From positions 1-24,117 of the forward strand of contig JAIRMO010000006.1 in assembly GCA_031258625.1 (NCBI GenBank): DNA of 24,117 bases. Direction: 5' to 3'. How positions within the stretch are numbered: the first letter of the stretch is position 1; each line of letters opens with the position of its first letter. Below are positions 16,539 through 24,067 of this stretch, piece after piece. This DNA comes from Spirochaetaceae bacterium (GTDB taxonomy: Bacteria > Spirochaetota > Spirochaetia > Treponematales > Breznakiellaceae). The notes below the pieces were generated by a model. The model was not told where the DNA came from. It ran no database searches and was given only the letters and a program-made list of their open reading frames with translations. Made by a program: the position numbers and the translations under genes.

Positions 16539-17597
16539 ATGGCCCGTAAGAACCTCCTTAAAGGATTCAAACGCCCCAAGGGTATTTCTTTTGAGCATGG
16601 TGAACTTAAACTCAATTATGGTAAGTTCATCGCCGCTCCCTTTGAACCAGGATTTGGTACAACCGTGGGAAATACTTTGCGAAGGGTTCTCCTTTCCTCG
16701 ATTCAGGGGTACGCCATTACGGCGGTTAAGATAACCTCCTATGACGCCGATGGGGTTGCCCATATGGTTTCCAGTGAATTTGAGACGATTCCGAATATCG
16801 TTGAGGATACCCTGGAGGTACTCAACAACCTTAAACAGATTCGGCTCAGGCTTCCCGAGGATATGGAACAGGATGTGCTTTTGTATGAGTGGACCGGCAA
16901 AAACGACATAAAAAGCGATGATTTTGAACGGACCGGACAGGTTGAGATCCTCAGCACCGGACAGCATATTATGACCCTGATGGATAATGCCCGGCTTGAA
17001 TTTGAGATCCAGATCGATCTGGGCCGGGGTTATGTTCCTTCGGAAATGAACGAGCGTTATGTGGACATAATAGGCACCATACCGATGGACGCGATTTTCT
17101 CACCGGTAAAAAAGGTCAAATTTGCCGTGGAGCCTACCAGGATAGGGCAGCGTAATGATTATGACAAACTGATCCTGGAGATTTGGACCGACGGTACCGT
17201 TAAACCCGACGACGCCCTGGCGGAGGCGGCGAAGATAGCTAAGGATCATTTTTCGATTTTTATCAATTTTGATGAAAACAACCTGGGTTCCGAAGAGGAT
17301 ATGGATGAAGATGATGAACGGATCCGTCAGATCCTCAACACCCCGGTGGAAGAGTTGGAGTTGTCGGTCCGGTCTTCTAATTGTCTTAAAAACGCGAACA
17401 TTAAGACCATCGGGGAATTGACCCGGAAGACCGAGGATGATATCGCCAAAACCCGGAATTTCGGGAAAAAATCCCTCCAGGAAATAAAAGAAAAGCTCAA
17501 GGAGTGGAATTTAAGCCTGGGGATAACCGACGTTAATGTGTTGAAAAACGCGGTAAAAATTACCTCGCAAGAAAAGGATGAAGAAGATGAAGCATAA
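16539..17597 (+). CDS. rpoA: DNA-directed RNA polymerase alpha subunit
   Basis: The alpha subunit dimerises to start RNA polymerase assembly, and its C-terminal domain binds UP elements and activators. The length is 352 aa (E. coli 329). The N-terminal domain has the dimerisation block [19 protein letters not shown] (36-54). An acidic linker ([13 protein letters not shown]) leads to the C-terminal domain [15 protein letters not shown], where the arginine and asparagine equivalent to DNA-contacting R265 and N268 are kept, then [17 protein letters not shown]. The tail is acidic. TAAGGAG precedes the ATG. Its last 11 bases overlap the start of rplQ. Confidence 0.98.
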   Translation: MARKNLLKGFKRPKGISFEHGELKLNYGKFIAAPFEPGFGTTVGNTLRRVLLSSIQGYAITAVKITSYDADGVAHMVSSEFETIPNIVEDTLEVLNNLKQIRLRLPEDMEQDVLLYEWTGKNDIKSDDFERTGQVEILSTGQHIMTLMDNARLEFEIQIDLGRGYVPSEMNERYVDIIGTIPMDAIFSPVKKVKFAVEPTRIGQRNDYDKLILEIWTDGTVKPDDALAEAAKIAKDHFSIFINFDENNLGSEEDMDEDDERIRQILNTPVEELELSVRSSNCLKNANIKTIGELTRKTEDDIAKTRNFGKKSLQEIKEKLKEWNLSLGITDVNVLKNAVKITSQEKDEEDEA

Positions 17598-18060
17598 ACG
17601 CGGATTTAACCCCCTTGAACGATCATCGGCTCATCGCAAGGCCCTGCACCGGAGTATGGTTACCTCCTTGTTCCGTCATGAACGGATCCGGACCACCAAG
17701 GCAAAGGCCCTGGCGATCCGCCGGACCGCGGAAAAACTGATAACCCGGGCCAAACTCGATTCGGTTCACAACCGGCGTATTGTTTCCGCCCGGCTTTTTG
17801 ACGAAGGGATGGTGGCCAAGCTGTTTACCAATATCGCCGTCAGGATGAAGGATCGGCCCGGGGGGTATACCCGGATAATCAAGTTGGGGGAACGGGCCGG
17901 GGACGCCGCGGAGGTGGTCGTCCTGGAATTGGTGGATTACAAACTGGATACCGAGGGCGCTTCCGATAAAAAGACGAAAAAAGCCGGCAAGGCTAAGGCG
18001 GCCAAGGAAGATAAAAAGAAAAGTAAAAACAAAGCCGCGGAAAAAGCGGAAGCGGTCTAA
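17587..18060 (+). CDS. rplQ: 50S ribosomal protein L17
   Basis: L17 lies at the tunnel exit region of 50S. From ATG 17587 it has 157 aa, against 127 in E. coli. The core [20 protein letters not shown] and the block [15 protein letters not shown] are diagnostic. A C-terminal extension of roughly 35 residues is made almost only of Lys, Ala, Glu and Asp and is probably disordered. The start codon lies inside the end of rpoA, so it is likely coupled to it; an in-frame ATG at 17578 is a less probable start. A small zinc-ribbon gene follows after 23 bases. Confidence 0.96.
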   Translation: MKHKRGFNPLERSSAHRKALHRSMVTSLFRHERIRTTKAKALAIRRTAEKLITRAKLDSVHNRRIVSARLFDEGMVAKLFTNIAVRMKDRPGGYTRIIKLGERAGDAAEVVVLELVDYKLDTEGASDKKTKKAGKAKAAKEDKKKSKNKAAEKAEAV

Positions 18061-18083
18061 ACCAAAGAAGCGGGGAAGGGAAA

Positions 18084-18263
18084 ATGGCTAAAGCGCATAG
18101 AGGTAAAGGAATTCGGGAGCTTTTTGCCCGTGGACGGGGTGAATGTCCGGTTTGTAAACGCAACAATGTAAAAATTCTTTATGAACAGGATGCGGGGGAG
18201 CAAAAAGTCAAAATCTGTAAAACCTGCAGGGCCGCGATCAAACACGGTAAAAAAAGCGTTTAG
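18084..18263 (+). CDS. Small uncharacterised zinc-ribbon protein after rplQ
   Basis: The 59-aa protein has Cys21 and Cys24 (CPVC) and Cys45 and Cys48 (CKTC), spaced like a treble-clef or zinc-ribbon knuckle pair. The N-terminus is basic (AKAHRGKGIRELFARGRG) and the C-terminus basic too (KHGKKSV); the predicted charge is strongly positive. AAGGG at 18076-18080 supports the ATG. It is in line with the ribosomal operon and would be made together with L17. I recall similar short genes after rplQ in other treponemes but know of no assigned function. A ribosome-associated or RNA-binding role is a guess from charge, size and place. Its last four bases overlap the end of the convergent capA gene. Confidence 0.8.
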   Translation: MAKAHRGKGIRELFARGRGECPVCKRNNVKILYEQDAGEQKVKICKTCRAAIKHGKKSV

Positions 18264-19441
18264 TTGCTGTTTTCCCCGAACCAGGGGTTATGATCGAGGG
18301 TCCCTCCGCCGAAGATCCTCCGGGCCAGGGCCGTAAAATAGGCGAGGCTTAATTCGTATTGGGGCCGTTTGCGGCCGTGGGAATTGGCCAGCGCTTCGGT
18401 ATAACGGTAGAGGGGATAGATCCGGAAGCCCCTATAGGCCGCGTCAAAATGGGTGATCGTGGGAATGACGGCGGCCCGTTCGACGGATGTTTCGGCATTT
18501 ACCTTTTTTATTTTGATATAGGCCAGCCCCCCCAGTAAGGTATTGGGCATATCCTGGGCAGCCAAAAAATTGCCCAAAGAATAAAAGCAGAGGGTGTTTT
18601 TGCCCTGTCGCCGGGGAAGGTATTGATATGCCTGGATCACATGGGGATGGTGGCCGAGGATAAGATCCACCCCATGGTCCGCGAGGAACCGGGCCATGGT
18701 TTCCTGGGTACGGTTGTACTGATGGTCGTACTCATTCCCCCAGTGTATGGAAACCACCAGAAAATCACAGAGCGGCCGCAGGGCGTCGATTTCCCCGGTC
18801 ATGACCCCGGTTTCCGTCAGGGAGACGAGGTAGGGTTTGTCCCGGGGCAGGGGGACGTTGGTCCCGTAGGTATAGGCCAGAAAACCCACGGTGATGTTGT
18901 TTTTTTTAATGATGACCCGGCGGGTGTCCCGCTGTTCCCGGGAACGGTGGATCCCCAGGTACTGGACGGCGGGGATGGAATCCCAAAGATCCAGGGTGGC
19001 AAGAAGGCCGGCTTCACCCTGGTCCAGGGCGTGGTTATTGGCATGGCTTACCACGTCAAAGCCCGTTTCCGCCAGGGTCTTTCCCATGACCTGGGGGGTA
19101 TTGAAGGTAATTCCCCGGGAATAGCCGAACCGTTCCCCCGCCAGGGGGGTCTCCTGGTTGATAAAGGCGATATCCGCCGGTTCGATGAGGGCTTTTATAT
19201 CCGCATAGATGGAATCGAAGGTATAGGCCCCCTCCCGGAAGGCCGCCCGGATGATCGACTCGTGGATCAGGTTGTCCCCGGCGGCGACGATGGTGAGGGA
19301 ATCCGGTTCCGGGGGCGGTGCCGGAGGGGCCTTGCCCGAAGGGAACTGATTTTCCACGCCGCGGCCGGCGGGCATTCCTTCCCCAAAACACAAAAACAGG
19401 TACAGGACTAATCCCGAAAAAGCAAGAAACCGCCCCTTCAT
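18260..19441 (-). CDS. CapA-family (poly-gamma-glutamate synthesis-like) metallophosphoesterase-like protein
   Basis: The 393-aa protein belongs to the CapA/PGA_cap fold, related to calcineurin-like phosphoesterases; members act outside the membrane in capsule or cell-wall work, though most lack a defined reaction. Family motifs in order: AAGDNLIH (53-60), INQETPL (94-100), SHANNHALD (132-140), IHWGNEYD (232-239), GHHPHV (263-268) and YSLGNF (287-292). The N-terminus has a hydrophobic segment (about 6-19) then a Pro-rich linker (34-46), so export is likely; Cys18 in LFLC is a possible but poor lipobox. It starts eight bases after the rel stop, with AGGGGG as ribosome binding site, so the two are probably one operon. 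Confidence 0.88.
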   Translation of the reverse strand: MKGRFLAFSGLVLYLFLCFGEGMPAGRGVENQFPSGKAPPAPPPEPDSLTIVAAGDNLIHESIIRAAFREGAYTFDSIYADIKALIEPADIAFINQETPLAGERFGYSRGITFNTPQVMGKTLAETGFDVVSHANNHALDQGEAGLLATLDLWDSIPAVQYLGIHRSREQRDTRRVIIKKNNITVGFLAYTYGTNVPLPRDKPYLVSLTETGVMTGEIDALRPLCDFLVVSIHWGNEYDHQYNRTQETMARFLADHGVDLILGHHPHVIQAYQYLPRRQGKNTLCFYSLGNFLAAQDMPNTLLGGLAYIKIKKVNAETSVERAAVIPTITHFDAAYRGFRIYPLYRYTEALANSHGRKRPQYELSLAYFTALARRIFGGGTLDHNPWFGENSN

Positions 19442-19449
19442 AAGGCCCC

Positions 19450-21480
19450 CTAAGATAAGGTCCGGATACTGAAAACCGCGGGGATCCCCCGGATGTTTTT
19501 GAGGACCCGCTTGAGATCCTCGCTTTGTTCCAACTGCATGGTAAAAAAACCGGTCAGGCGGTTGACCGAAGTTTCTTCAAGCCGGCCTTCGATGAGGTGC
19601 CCTTGGTGTTTTCTCACCGCCCCCTCAATCTCGGAAAAAAGATCCGTGGACAACCGGGCTTCGACCTTGAACCGCTTTACCAGGACGGAATCGGCGTTTT
19701 CCCATTCGGTTTCAATTTTCCGCTCCAAAAAATCGGGAATATTGGCCAGGTTGCTGCAGTTTTTTCGGTGGATGATGATCCCCCGGCCCCGAGAAACGTA
19801 ACCGATGATGGGATCCCCGGTTACCGGGTGGCAGCATTTGGCAAAATGGATCATCATGTTTTTTTCATCTTCCACCCGGACATGGAGCAGGGCGGTGTCG
19901 GTTTTCAGGATCTGGGGCCGGAGCGGCCGCGATTCCGGCGGTTCCGTTTCTTTCTCCGGCAGGGGCGGGGCTTCCGGGAGGGACGGCTTTTTTTTGGCCA
20001 CAATGTTTTTTTCGATGATGATAGAATCGTCATTTTGCTGGAGCCAGGACCGGATTTTACTGCGGGCCTTGGCGGTCCGAACCGTCCTCAGCCAGTTTAC
20101 ATGGGGCCGGGCGTTGGTGGTGGTGAGGATCTCCACCACCTGGGTGTTTTGGAGTTCGCTGCTTAAGGGGATGATCGCCCCGTCCGCCTTGGCCCCGGCG
20201 CAGTGTTCCCCGATAGCGGTGTGAATATGGTAGGCAAAATCAATGGGGGTCGCCCCGGCGGGGAGTTCGATCACCTTGCCCTGGGGGGTAAAAACGTAAA
20301 TCGAATCCTTGAGGAGTTCCCGCTTGATGTCGTCCAGAAAAGATTCCGAAACCCGGTTAACGCCGCTTTCCGATTCGATCTGTTTCCAATCCCTGAGGCG
20401 GTTTACGAGGGATATGTCGGCGGAACGCCCGATTCCTTTGACCCCTCCCTTCTTGTAGAGCCAGTGGCTGGCGATGCCGTGTTCGGCGATCCGGTGCATG
20501 TTCCGGGTACGGAGTTGTATTTCCAGAAGGTTGCCCCCGACGGCCATCACCGTGGTATGGAGGCTTTGGTACCCGTTGGATTTGGGCATGGCGATATAGT
20601 CTTTGAACCGGCCGTCCAGGGGTTTCCAGAGGCGGTGGACCAGTCCCAGGAGGGTGTAGCAGTTTTCGATACTGTCGCAGAGGATCCGGATGCCGAATAA
20701 ATCGTAGAGATCCCCCATCGCCTTGTTCCGCTTCCGCATCTTCTGATAAATAGAATAAAAATGTTTCGCCCTGCTTTCCACCGATATGGGGATACCCGCC
20801 GCCTCCGCTTCCCGGCGGATGTCCTCCTTGGCCATATCGAGAAAATTCTGCCGTTCCCCCCGTTTTAAGGCAACGATTTCTTTTATTTGCAGGTATACCT
20901 CCCGGTTGAGGTATTTGAGGGCCAGATCTTCAAGCTCGTCTTTGATCCAGGAAATGCCCAACCGGTCCGCCAGGGGGGCGTAGATGTCCAGACATTCCTG
21001 GGCTTTGGTTTTGTACTGCCCGCGGTCAAGCTCGTCCAGGGTCCGCATGGTGTGGAGCTTGTCCGCCAGTTTGATAAAAATGACCCGGATATCGGTAACC
21101 ATGGCGAAAAACATTTTCCGTATATTTTCCGCTTCCTGGAGGGTTTTGCTTTTGGCGGATATATCGGCGATCCGGGTTACCCCCTCCACCATGAGGCCCA
21201 CATCCCGGCCAAACCGGTCTTCGATGGCGCCGGCGGACAGGGCGGTTTTTTCCAGGGAATCGTGGAGCAGGGCCGCTACGATCGTGTCGGCATCGAGGTT
21301 GAGGTCCGTTAAAATAGCGGCTACCCCCAGGGGATGGGCCAAAGGAAGCTTTCCGGCCTTGCCGGAGGGGTCTTGGTCCATAAAGAGTTTTTCCCTCCAG
21401 GAAAGGGCCTGTAATATCCGTTCCTGTTCCCCTGTTTCGTAGCGCTGAATTTTTTCTTTAAAGTCTGACCTATACGACAT
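19450..21480 (-). CDS. rel: RelA/SpoT-type (p)ppGpp synthetase, hydrolase domain altered
   Basis: The RSH family makes and in many members degrades the alarmone (p)ppGpp. Domains: HD hydrolase (about 25-190), synthetase (about 220-345), TGS (391-452), a Pro/Glu-rich linker (499-524), the zinc-finger-like RIS region with Cys549, Cys550, His571 and Cys575, and an ACT domain (603-676). The synthetase is intact: RAKHFYSIYQKM, RFKDYIAMPK (291-300, the RxKD type of bifunctional enzymes) and EIQLRT (320-325). In the HD domain the metal ligands His49, His73, Asp74 and Asp140 are kept, but HDxxED reads HDSLEKT and LHNM reads LHTM. At 676 aa it is shorter than the usual 700 to 750. The start ATG at 21480 has no good ribosome binding site, so the exact start is uncertain. 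Confidence 0.94.
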   Translation of the reverse strand: MSYRSDFKEKIQRYETGEQERILQALSWREKLFMDQDPSGKAGKLPLAHPLGVAAILTDLNLDADTIVAALLHDSLEKTALSAGAIEDRFGRDVGLMVEGVTRIADISAKSKTLQEAENIRKMFFAMVTDIRVIFIKLADKLHTMRTLDELDRGQYKTKAQECLDIYAPLADRLGISWIKDELEDLALKYLNREVYLQIKEIVALKRGERQNFLDMAKEDIRREAEAAGIPISVESRAKHFYSIYQKMRKRNKAMGDLYDLFGIRILCDSIENCYTLLGLVHRLWKPLDGRFKDYIAMPKSNGYQSLHTTVMAVGGNLLEIQLRTRNMHRIAEHGIASHWLYKKGGVKGIGRSADISLVNRLRDWKQIESESGVNRVSESFLDDIKRELLKDSIYVFTPQGKVIELPAGATPIDFAYHIHTAIGEHCAGAKADGAIIPLSSELQNTQVVEILTTTNARPHVNWLRTVRTAKARSKIRSWLQQNDDSIIIEKNIVAKKKPSLPEAPPLPEKETEPPESRPLRPQILKTDTALLHVRVEDEKNMMIHFAKCCHPVTGDPIIGYVSRGRGIIIHRKNCSNLANIPDFLERKIETEWENADSVLVKRFKVEARLSTDLFSEIEGAVRKHQGHLIEGRLEETSVNRLTGFFTMQLEQSEDLKRVLKNIRGIPAVFSIRTLS

Positions 21481-21517
21481 TTTTTACTATAAGGCGCCTA
21501 CCCCCTCCCTTGGGGTA

Positions 21518-21547
21518 ATTATTTCCGTAACGGCGGTTTTTTGTCTA
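21518..21547 (-). promoter_or_regulatory. Candidate promoter of rel-capA
   Basis: On the minus strand TAGACA (21547-21542) and AATAAT (21523-21518) are 18 bases apart, each with five matches to the consensus. The -10 element is 37 bases upstream of the rel ATG. It lies back to back with the deoR promoter in the 202-base divergent region. Confidence 0.45.
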
Positions 21548-21554
21548 GGGTTAC

Positions 21555-21590
21555 TTTTGAAATACCGCTATTGGAAATATCTTTTCAAAA
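21555..21590. repeat. Inverted repeat between rel and the DeoR gene (possible operator)
   Basis: TTTTGAAA at 21555-21562 and TTTCAAAA at 21583-21590 are perfect inverted arms separated by 20 bases. The repeat lies between the two divergent candidate promoters, just upstream of the deoR -35 and upstream of the rel -35. It could bind the DeoR-type regulator or another dimeric protein; AT-richness makes chance possible. Confidence 0.35.
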
Positions 21591-21603
21591 TGATGAAAAA
21601 TAC

Positions 21604-21632
21604 TTGCATTTTCTATAAATATGTTGTATAAT
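21604..21632 (+). promoter_or_regulatory. Promoter of the DeoR-family gene
   Basis: TTGCAT at 21604-21609 and a perfect TATAAT at 21627-21632 have a 17-base spacer in a very AT-rich stretch. Transcription should start near 21639, leaving a leader of about 44 bases before the ATG at 21683. Confidence 0.65.
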
Positions 21633-21682
21633 CATAATTAATATGAAAGATTATCGAAAGAAAGAGGTTTTTTTTTAAAAAC

Positions 21683-22477
21683 ATGCTCGTTACGCTAAAT
21701 GAACGGCAGCGTACTATTCTCGATAAACTTTCAGAGGACGGTTCCGTATCGGTAACCGCCCTGGCTCAGGTTTTGGGCTTGTCGGAAGTGACGATCCGGG
21801 GGGACCTCAAGGATCTGGAAGACAAGGGGTGGATCACCCGTAAATGGGGGGGGGCCGCGCCGGTGATGCACCGGGACATTCTGGAGCGGCAGCGGGAGCA
21901 CCAGGAGCAAAAAAACCTTATTGCCCGGGCCGCGGCGGACCTGGTTCAGGACGGGGACGTGATCATGATCGAGGCGGGGACCACCACCGCCCTGGTGGCC
22001 CGGTATTTGCTGGGAAAACGGGATGTTCATATTGTTACCAATTCAACCCTGGTTTTCTCCTATGCCCGGATGAATCCCCTGCTCCAGATCACCATGACCG
22101 GCGGTGAATTCCGGCGGCCCACCGAGTCCATGGTGGGGCCCATTGCCCTGGGTACCATCGCCCGGCTCAACGTCAAGCTGGCCTTTGTGGGGACCGACGG
22201 CTTCACCCTGGAACGGGGTATCACGACCCACCTCATGGAGGGGGCGGAAATCGTCAAGGCTATGAAGAACCATGCCCAAACCACGGTGCTGGTGGCGGAT
22301 TCCAGCAAATACGGAAAAATCGGTTTTACCGCGGTGCTGCCCCTTACGGCTATGGACCTCATTCTCACCGACGACAAATTGGCGGCGGATGTGGCGGAAA
22401 ACCTGAGCGCCGGGGGAATTACTATTAAGCGGATTATGACTAAAGCAAAGGATGAGTCTCTCTCAAAACCCGGTTAG
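21683..22477 (+). CDS. DeoR-family transcriptional regulator
   Basis: DeoR-type regulators are mostly repressors of sugar or nucleoside use that respond to a phosphorylated sugar. The 264-aa length is typical (250 to 270). The winged helix-turn-helix is at about 5-60, with VSVTALAQVLGLSEVTIRGDL, whose recognition helix is the SEVTIRGDL part. The effector domain (about 75-235) has EAGTTTALVARYL, VTNST, MTGGEF, GTDGF and ADSSKYGK, the usual sugar-phosphate binding pattern. The ribosome binding site is weak (AAAGAGG, 15 bases upstream). It reads away from rel and toward the E2 gene, so it may control that gene or itself; the effector cannot be read from the sequence. Confidence 0.93.
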   Translation: MLVTLNERQRTILDKLSEDGSVSVTALAQVLGLSEVTIRGDLKDLEDKGWITRKWGGAAPVMHRDILERQREHQEQKNLIARAAADLVQDGDVIMIEAGTTTALVARYLLGKRDVHIVTNSTLVFSYARMNPLLQITMTGGEFRRPTESMVGPIALGTIARLNVKLAFVGTDGFTLERGITTHLMEGAEIVKAMKNHAQTTVLVADSSKYGKIGFTAVLPLTAMDLILTDDKLAADVAENLSAGGITIKRIMTKAKDESLSKPG

Positions 22478-22496
22478 TTTTGGGAAAGCCTCAATG

Positions 22497-22533
22497 GACT
22501 TGTTCAACAACCCGGTTGGTTGTTTCGCAAGTC
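22497..22533 (+). repeat. Two-part hairpin after the DeoR gene
   Basis: GACTTG/CAAGTC (22497-22502/22528-22533) and AACAACC/GGTTGTT (22506-22512/22518-22524) form a 13-base-pair stem with a three-by-three internal loop and a five-base loop. Both arms are perfect. No T run follows directly. Confidence 0.6.
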
Positions 22534-22536
22534 TTC

Positions 22537-22574
22537 CAAAAAACGCAGATTTCTGACGAAACCCACGTTTTTTG
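22537..22574 (+). repeat. Nine-base inverted repeat, possible antiterminator
   Basis: CAAAAAACG at 22537-22545 is the exact reverse complement of CGTTTTTTG at 22566-22574. Pairing of these arms cannot coexist with the terminator-like stem at 22555-22576, because they share bases 22566-22574 region. A second copy of CGTTTTTT at 22576-22583 offers the left arm another partner. Confidence 0.45.
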
Positions 22575-22583
22575 TCGTTTTTT
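22555..22583 (+). terminator. Possible weak intrinsic terminator or attenuator
   Basis: GACGAAA (22555-22561) pairs with TTTTGTC (22570-22576), one G-U pair, around an eight-base loop, and is followed by G and six T (22578-22583). The stem is AU-rich and so weak. It would end the DeoR transcript or attenuate readthrough into the E2 gene. Confidence 0.4.
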
Positions 22584-22593
22584 AAGCGGTTGT

Positions 22594-22619
22594 TGTTCGG
22601 AAACTGAAGTTTCCAAACA
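22594..22619 (+). repeat. Hairpin just upstream of the E2 ribosome binding site
   Basis: TGTT and GGAAAC (22594-22597, 22599-22604) pair with GTTTCC and AACA (22609-22614, 22616-22619) around the loop TGAA, with one C-A mismatch. It ends 11 bases before AAAGGAG (22631-22637). Confidence 0.5.
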
Positions 22620-22642
22620 GCTCTAATATAAAAGGAGTTATC

Positions 22643-24067
22643 ATGGCCCATGTTTTGATCATGCCCCGTCAGGGTAATACGGTGGAATCCTGTATTATCG
22701 TTGATTGGAAGGTAAAAGAAGGAGATTCGGTGGCGGCGGATACCGCCGTTTGCGATGTGGAAACCGATAAGGCCACCTTCGAGGTTCCCGCCGGGGAAAA
22801 CGGGACGATTTTGAAGCTGCTCAAGGAACAGGGGGATGATGTCCCGGTTCTGGAGCCTATCGCGGTGATAGGTCAGGCCGGGGAAGACTGGGCGGCCGCT
22901 TTGGGCGCCGGCGGAAAACCCGAGGGTTCCGCCTCGGCCGGTGAAGTTTCGACCCCGGCGGTTTCCGGGCCGGTTCCGGGGGAAGCCCCGGCCAGGGTTT
23001 CCCCGGCAGGCTGGATTCCCCTGTCCCCCCGGGCGCGGAATTTGGCGGATAAGGCGGGCCGGCCCGTGGTGGTGAAGGACGGGAAAGTACGGCTTGATTC
23101 GGGGCCGGAACTGGGGGGTTCCGGGCCCGGCGGACGGATCATCGAGCGGGACGTGGCGGCGGTCCTGGAGGGGCTATCCCCCCTGACCGCCGCGGCCCGG
23201 GCCGCCCTGGGGGCCGGGGGCCTTACGGCGCCCGCCGCGGGTTCCGGCCCGGCCGGCAGGGTTATTGCCGCGGATCTCCTCCCCGAAGGAACTGTCCCGG
23301 CCCCCGCAGGGGAAGCCCGGAGCGCAGCCTTCCCGGCCGCCGCCCGGGCTCTGCCGGAATTGGGGGAAGGATCGATTACCGAAACCCCGATCAAGGGGAT
23401 CCGAAAACTTATCGCCGACCGGATGTACCGGTCCCTGGCGGAAAGCGCCCAGTTCACCCTCAATTCCGCCGCCCCGGTCAAACGGCTCCAGGACCTCCGG
23501 GCCCGGATGAAAACCACCGGGGAAGCCCTGGGTCTTTCCAAGGTAACCGTCAACGACCTCATCCTGTTTGCGGTTTCCCGGGTTTTACCCCGGTTCCCCT
23601 TTATGAACGCCCACAAGATTGGGGATACCCTCAAAACCTTTGAGCGGGTCCACCTGGGGGTGGCGGTGGATACCCCCAGGGGCCTCATGGTTCCGGTAAT
23701 CAGGAACGCCAACCTCCTCTCCCTGGCCCGGATCTCCGTCGAGGCAAAACGCTTGGCCGGGGCCTGTCAGGAAGGGGGCGCAAAACCGGAGGAACTTTCC
23801 GGTTCCACCTTTACGGTAACCAATGTGGGAAGTCTTGGAATCCTGAGTTTTACCCCGGTATTAAACGCCCCGGAAGTGGCGATCCTGGGAGTTTCGGGTA
23901 TCGAGCTTAAACCCGCGGCCGGGAAAGACGGGGAGATCGGCTTTGAGCCCCGTATCGGCTTCAGCCTCACCATCAACCATCAGGTGGTGGACGGCGCTCC
24001 GGCGGCCCGGTTCCTCAAGGCCCTGGGCGAAGCCGTAGCGGAGATTGACCTGTGGCTTACCCAATGA
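22643..24067 (+). CDS. pdhC: Dihydrolipoamide acyltransferase (E2) of a 2-oxoacid dehydrogenase complex, probably pyruvate
   Basis: E2 moves the acyl group from E1-bound lipoyl arms to coenzyme A and forms the core of the complex. A single lipoyl domain covers about residues 1-80 with Lys43 in ETDKATFE as the lipoylation site. A Gly/Ala/Pro-rich linker follows. Two segments resemble peripheral-subunit-binding domains: about 127-175 (LSPRARNLADKAG ... GPGGRIIERDV, with an insertion) and about 178-212 (PLTAAARAALG ... GPAGRVIAADL). The catalytic domain (about 245-474) has ETPIKGIRKLIADRM and the active-site NHQVVDGAPAARFL with His and Asp present. Total 474 aa. AAAGGAG gives the start. E1 and E3 genes are not in the window; an acetoin or branched-chain complex cannot be excluded. 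Confidence 0.9.
   Translation: MAHVLIMPRQGNTVESCIIVDWKVKEGDSVAADTAVCDVETDKATFEVPAGENGTILKLLKEQGDDVPVLEPIAVIGQAGEDWAAALGAGGKPEGSASAGEVSTPAVSGPVPGEAPARVSPAGWIPLSPRARNLADKAGRPVVVKDGKVRLDSGPELGGSGPGGRIIERDVAAVLEGLSPLTAAARAALGAGGLTAPAAGSGPAGRVIAADLLPEGTVPAPAGEARSAAFPAAARALPELGEGSITETPIKGIRKLIADRMYRSLAESAQFTLNSAAPVKRLQDLRARMKTTGEALGLSKVTVNDLILFAVSRVLPRFPFMNAHKIGDTLKTFERVHLGVAVDTPRGLMVPVIRNANLLSLARISVEAKRLAGACQEGGAKPEELSGSTFTVTNVGSLGILSFTPVLNAPEVAILGVSGIELKPAAGKDGEIGFEPRIGFSLTINHQVVDGAPAARFLKALGEAVAEIDLWLTQ

Noticed and set aside
18623..19411. Plus-strand open frame opposite capA
   Set aside because: The CapA motifs lie on the minus strand in the same stretch; the plus-strand translation is Gly/Asp/Val-rich with no family pattern.
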